From DAOTTI01 sp034437795 (GTDB taxonomy: Bacteria > Chloroflexota > UBA11872 > UBA12225): 12,970 nucleotides of DNA. How positions within the stretch are numbered: the stretch's first letter is position 1; the number at the start of each line of letters is the position of its first letter. The stretch is taken from positions 1-12,970 of the forward strand of contig DAOTTI010000084.1 of NCBI GenBank assembly GCA_034437795.1, given 5' to 3'. The position numbers and the translations under genes were made by a program. The notes beneath the pieces were generated by a model. That model worked only from the letters and a program-made list of their open reading frames with translations, did no database searches and was not told where the DNA came from. Positions 12,710-12,970 of this stretch are shown one piece after another.

Positions 12710-12970
12710 ATGGAAGAATACTGGCCGGCGCCGGAACGGCGCTATCCAAGTCCGTCTGCCCAGCGACGGAGCGGCGAGCACTGGAAGGCCCGGTTCGGCT
12801 TGGCGACGGTCGTCAGTCTCACCTTGCTCTCTGCCGGTGTGATGTTCCGCCTGGCAGGGGTGGGGATCGGTGCGGCCATCAGCCCGCTGCGGGGCCCCAG
12901 CCAGGGGACCGCGGCGCGCCCTGCGCCCACCGCCGCGCCTGCGGGCCAGCCGCCGGCCGCGCAGGCAGGG
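12710..12970 (+). CDS. Small membrane-anchored protein with Pro/Ala linker, N-terminal part (runs off right edge)
   Basis: 87 codons are open from ATG 12710 to the window end with no stop. The product starts MEEYWPAPERRYPSPSAQRR, a charged cytoplasmic segment. A hydrophobic stretch follows (about residues 29-57, FGLATVVSLTLLSAGVMF then RLAGVGIGAAI), and then a Pro/Ala/Gly-rich linker (PAPTAAPAGQPPAAQAG) leading out of the window. The layout of tail, single helix and disordered linker suggests a bitopic protein with an outer domain still to come. No Shine-Dalgarno is seen; the direct repeat's TACAAT lies just upstream, so translation may be near-leaderless. The family is not recognised. Confidence 0.6.
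   Translation, partial: MEEYWPAPERRYPSPSAQRRSGEHWKARFGLATVVSLTLLSAGVMFRLAGVGIGAAISPLRGPSQGTAARPAPTAAPAGQPPAAQAG

Noticed and set aside
12587..12781. 65-residue N-terminal extension of MurD
   Set aside because: No homology expected before MTRQPLPRIDYHGKRALVMG, overlaps the opposite gene and the 17-base repeats, and the ATG at 12586 gives normal family length.
1..12970. CRISPR array, tRNA, rRNA or complete insertion sequence
   Set aside because: No regularly spaced repeats with spacers, no tRNA or rRNA signatures and no transposase-like frame were found on either strand.

Overview
The window is GC-rich (I judge roughly two thirds G+C by eye), with compact genes, GC-biased third codon positions and strong Shine-Dalgarno sequences. 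There is no rRNA, tRNA, CRISPR array, transposase or phage gene. It reads as chromosome of a GC-rich bacterium. The dCTP deaminase has the HSTAGYVDPGF-type motif of bifunctional deaminase/dUTPases, and the MurD has several non-standard motifs. A deep-branching group such as Chloroflexota would fit, but that placement is a guess.

Left block (1-5782, minus strand, read right to left): a carbohydrate ABC uptake operon. Its first gene encodes an outsized 1071-residue solute-binding protein with two homologous beta-sandwich-like carbohydrate-binding-type modules and a helical linker in front of an ordinary ~430-residue binding protein. Then come a MalF-type permease, a MalG-type permease and the start of a secreted NHL-repeat-like protein that runs off the left edge. 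No ATPase is present. The 212-base gap between binding protein and first permease carries several hairpins, as expected where a binding protein is made in excess of its permeases.

Central divergent region (5783-6253): 471 bases without a protein gene. It holds back-to-back promoter-like -10 boxes (TATACT on each strand, an exact 8-base inverted repeat) around a near-palindrome. On the minus strand it also holds a candidate ~230-nt structured RNA whose predicted 5' and 3' ends are complementary and which ends in a hairpin plus six T. It could be a stand-alone small RNA or a long regulatory leader of the sugar operon. This is the most novel-looking part of the window.

Right block, plus strand: dcd (dCTP deaminase, probably bifunctional), a four-helix membrane protein of unknown function 10 bases downstream, a family-5 (peptide/nickel type) substrate-binding lipoprotein with a TTG start and no permeases beside it, RNase PH (rph), and a small single-pass membrane protein. 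murD then lies on the minus strand, and a second small single-pass membrane protein starts at 12710 and leaves the right edge. The gaps here hold short repeats: a 78-base inverted repeat abutting the rph stop, two copies of a dispersed CCTCTCCC/GGGAGAGG hairpin (one inside ~88 bases with 18-base imperfect inverted ends), and a perfect 17-base direct repeat between murD and the last gene.

The genes fall into unrelated functions: sugar uptake, nucleotide metabolism, peptide binding, RNA processing and cell-wall synthesis. Only the sugar operon forms a clear functional unit.
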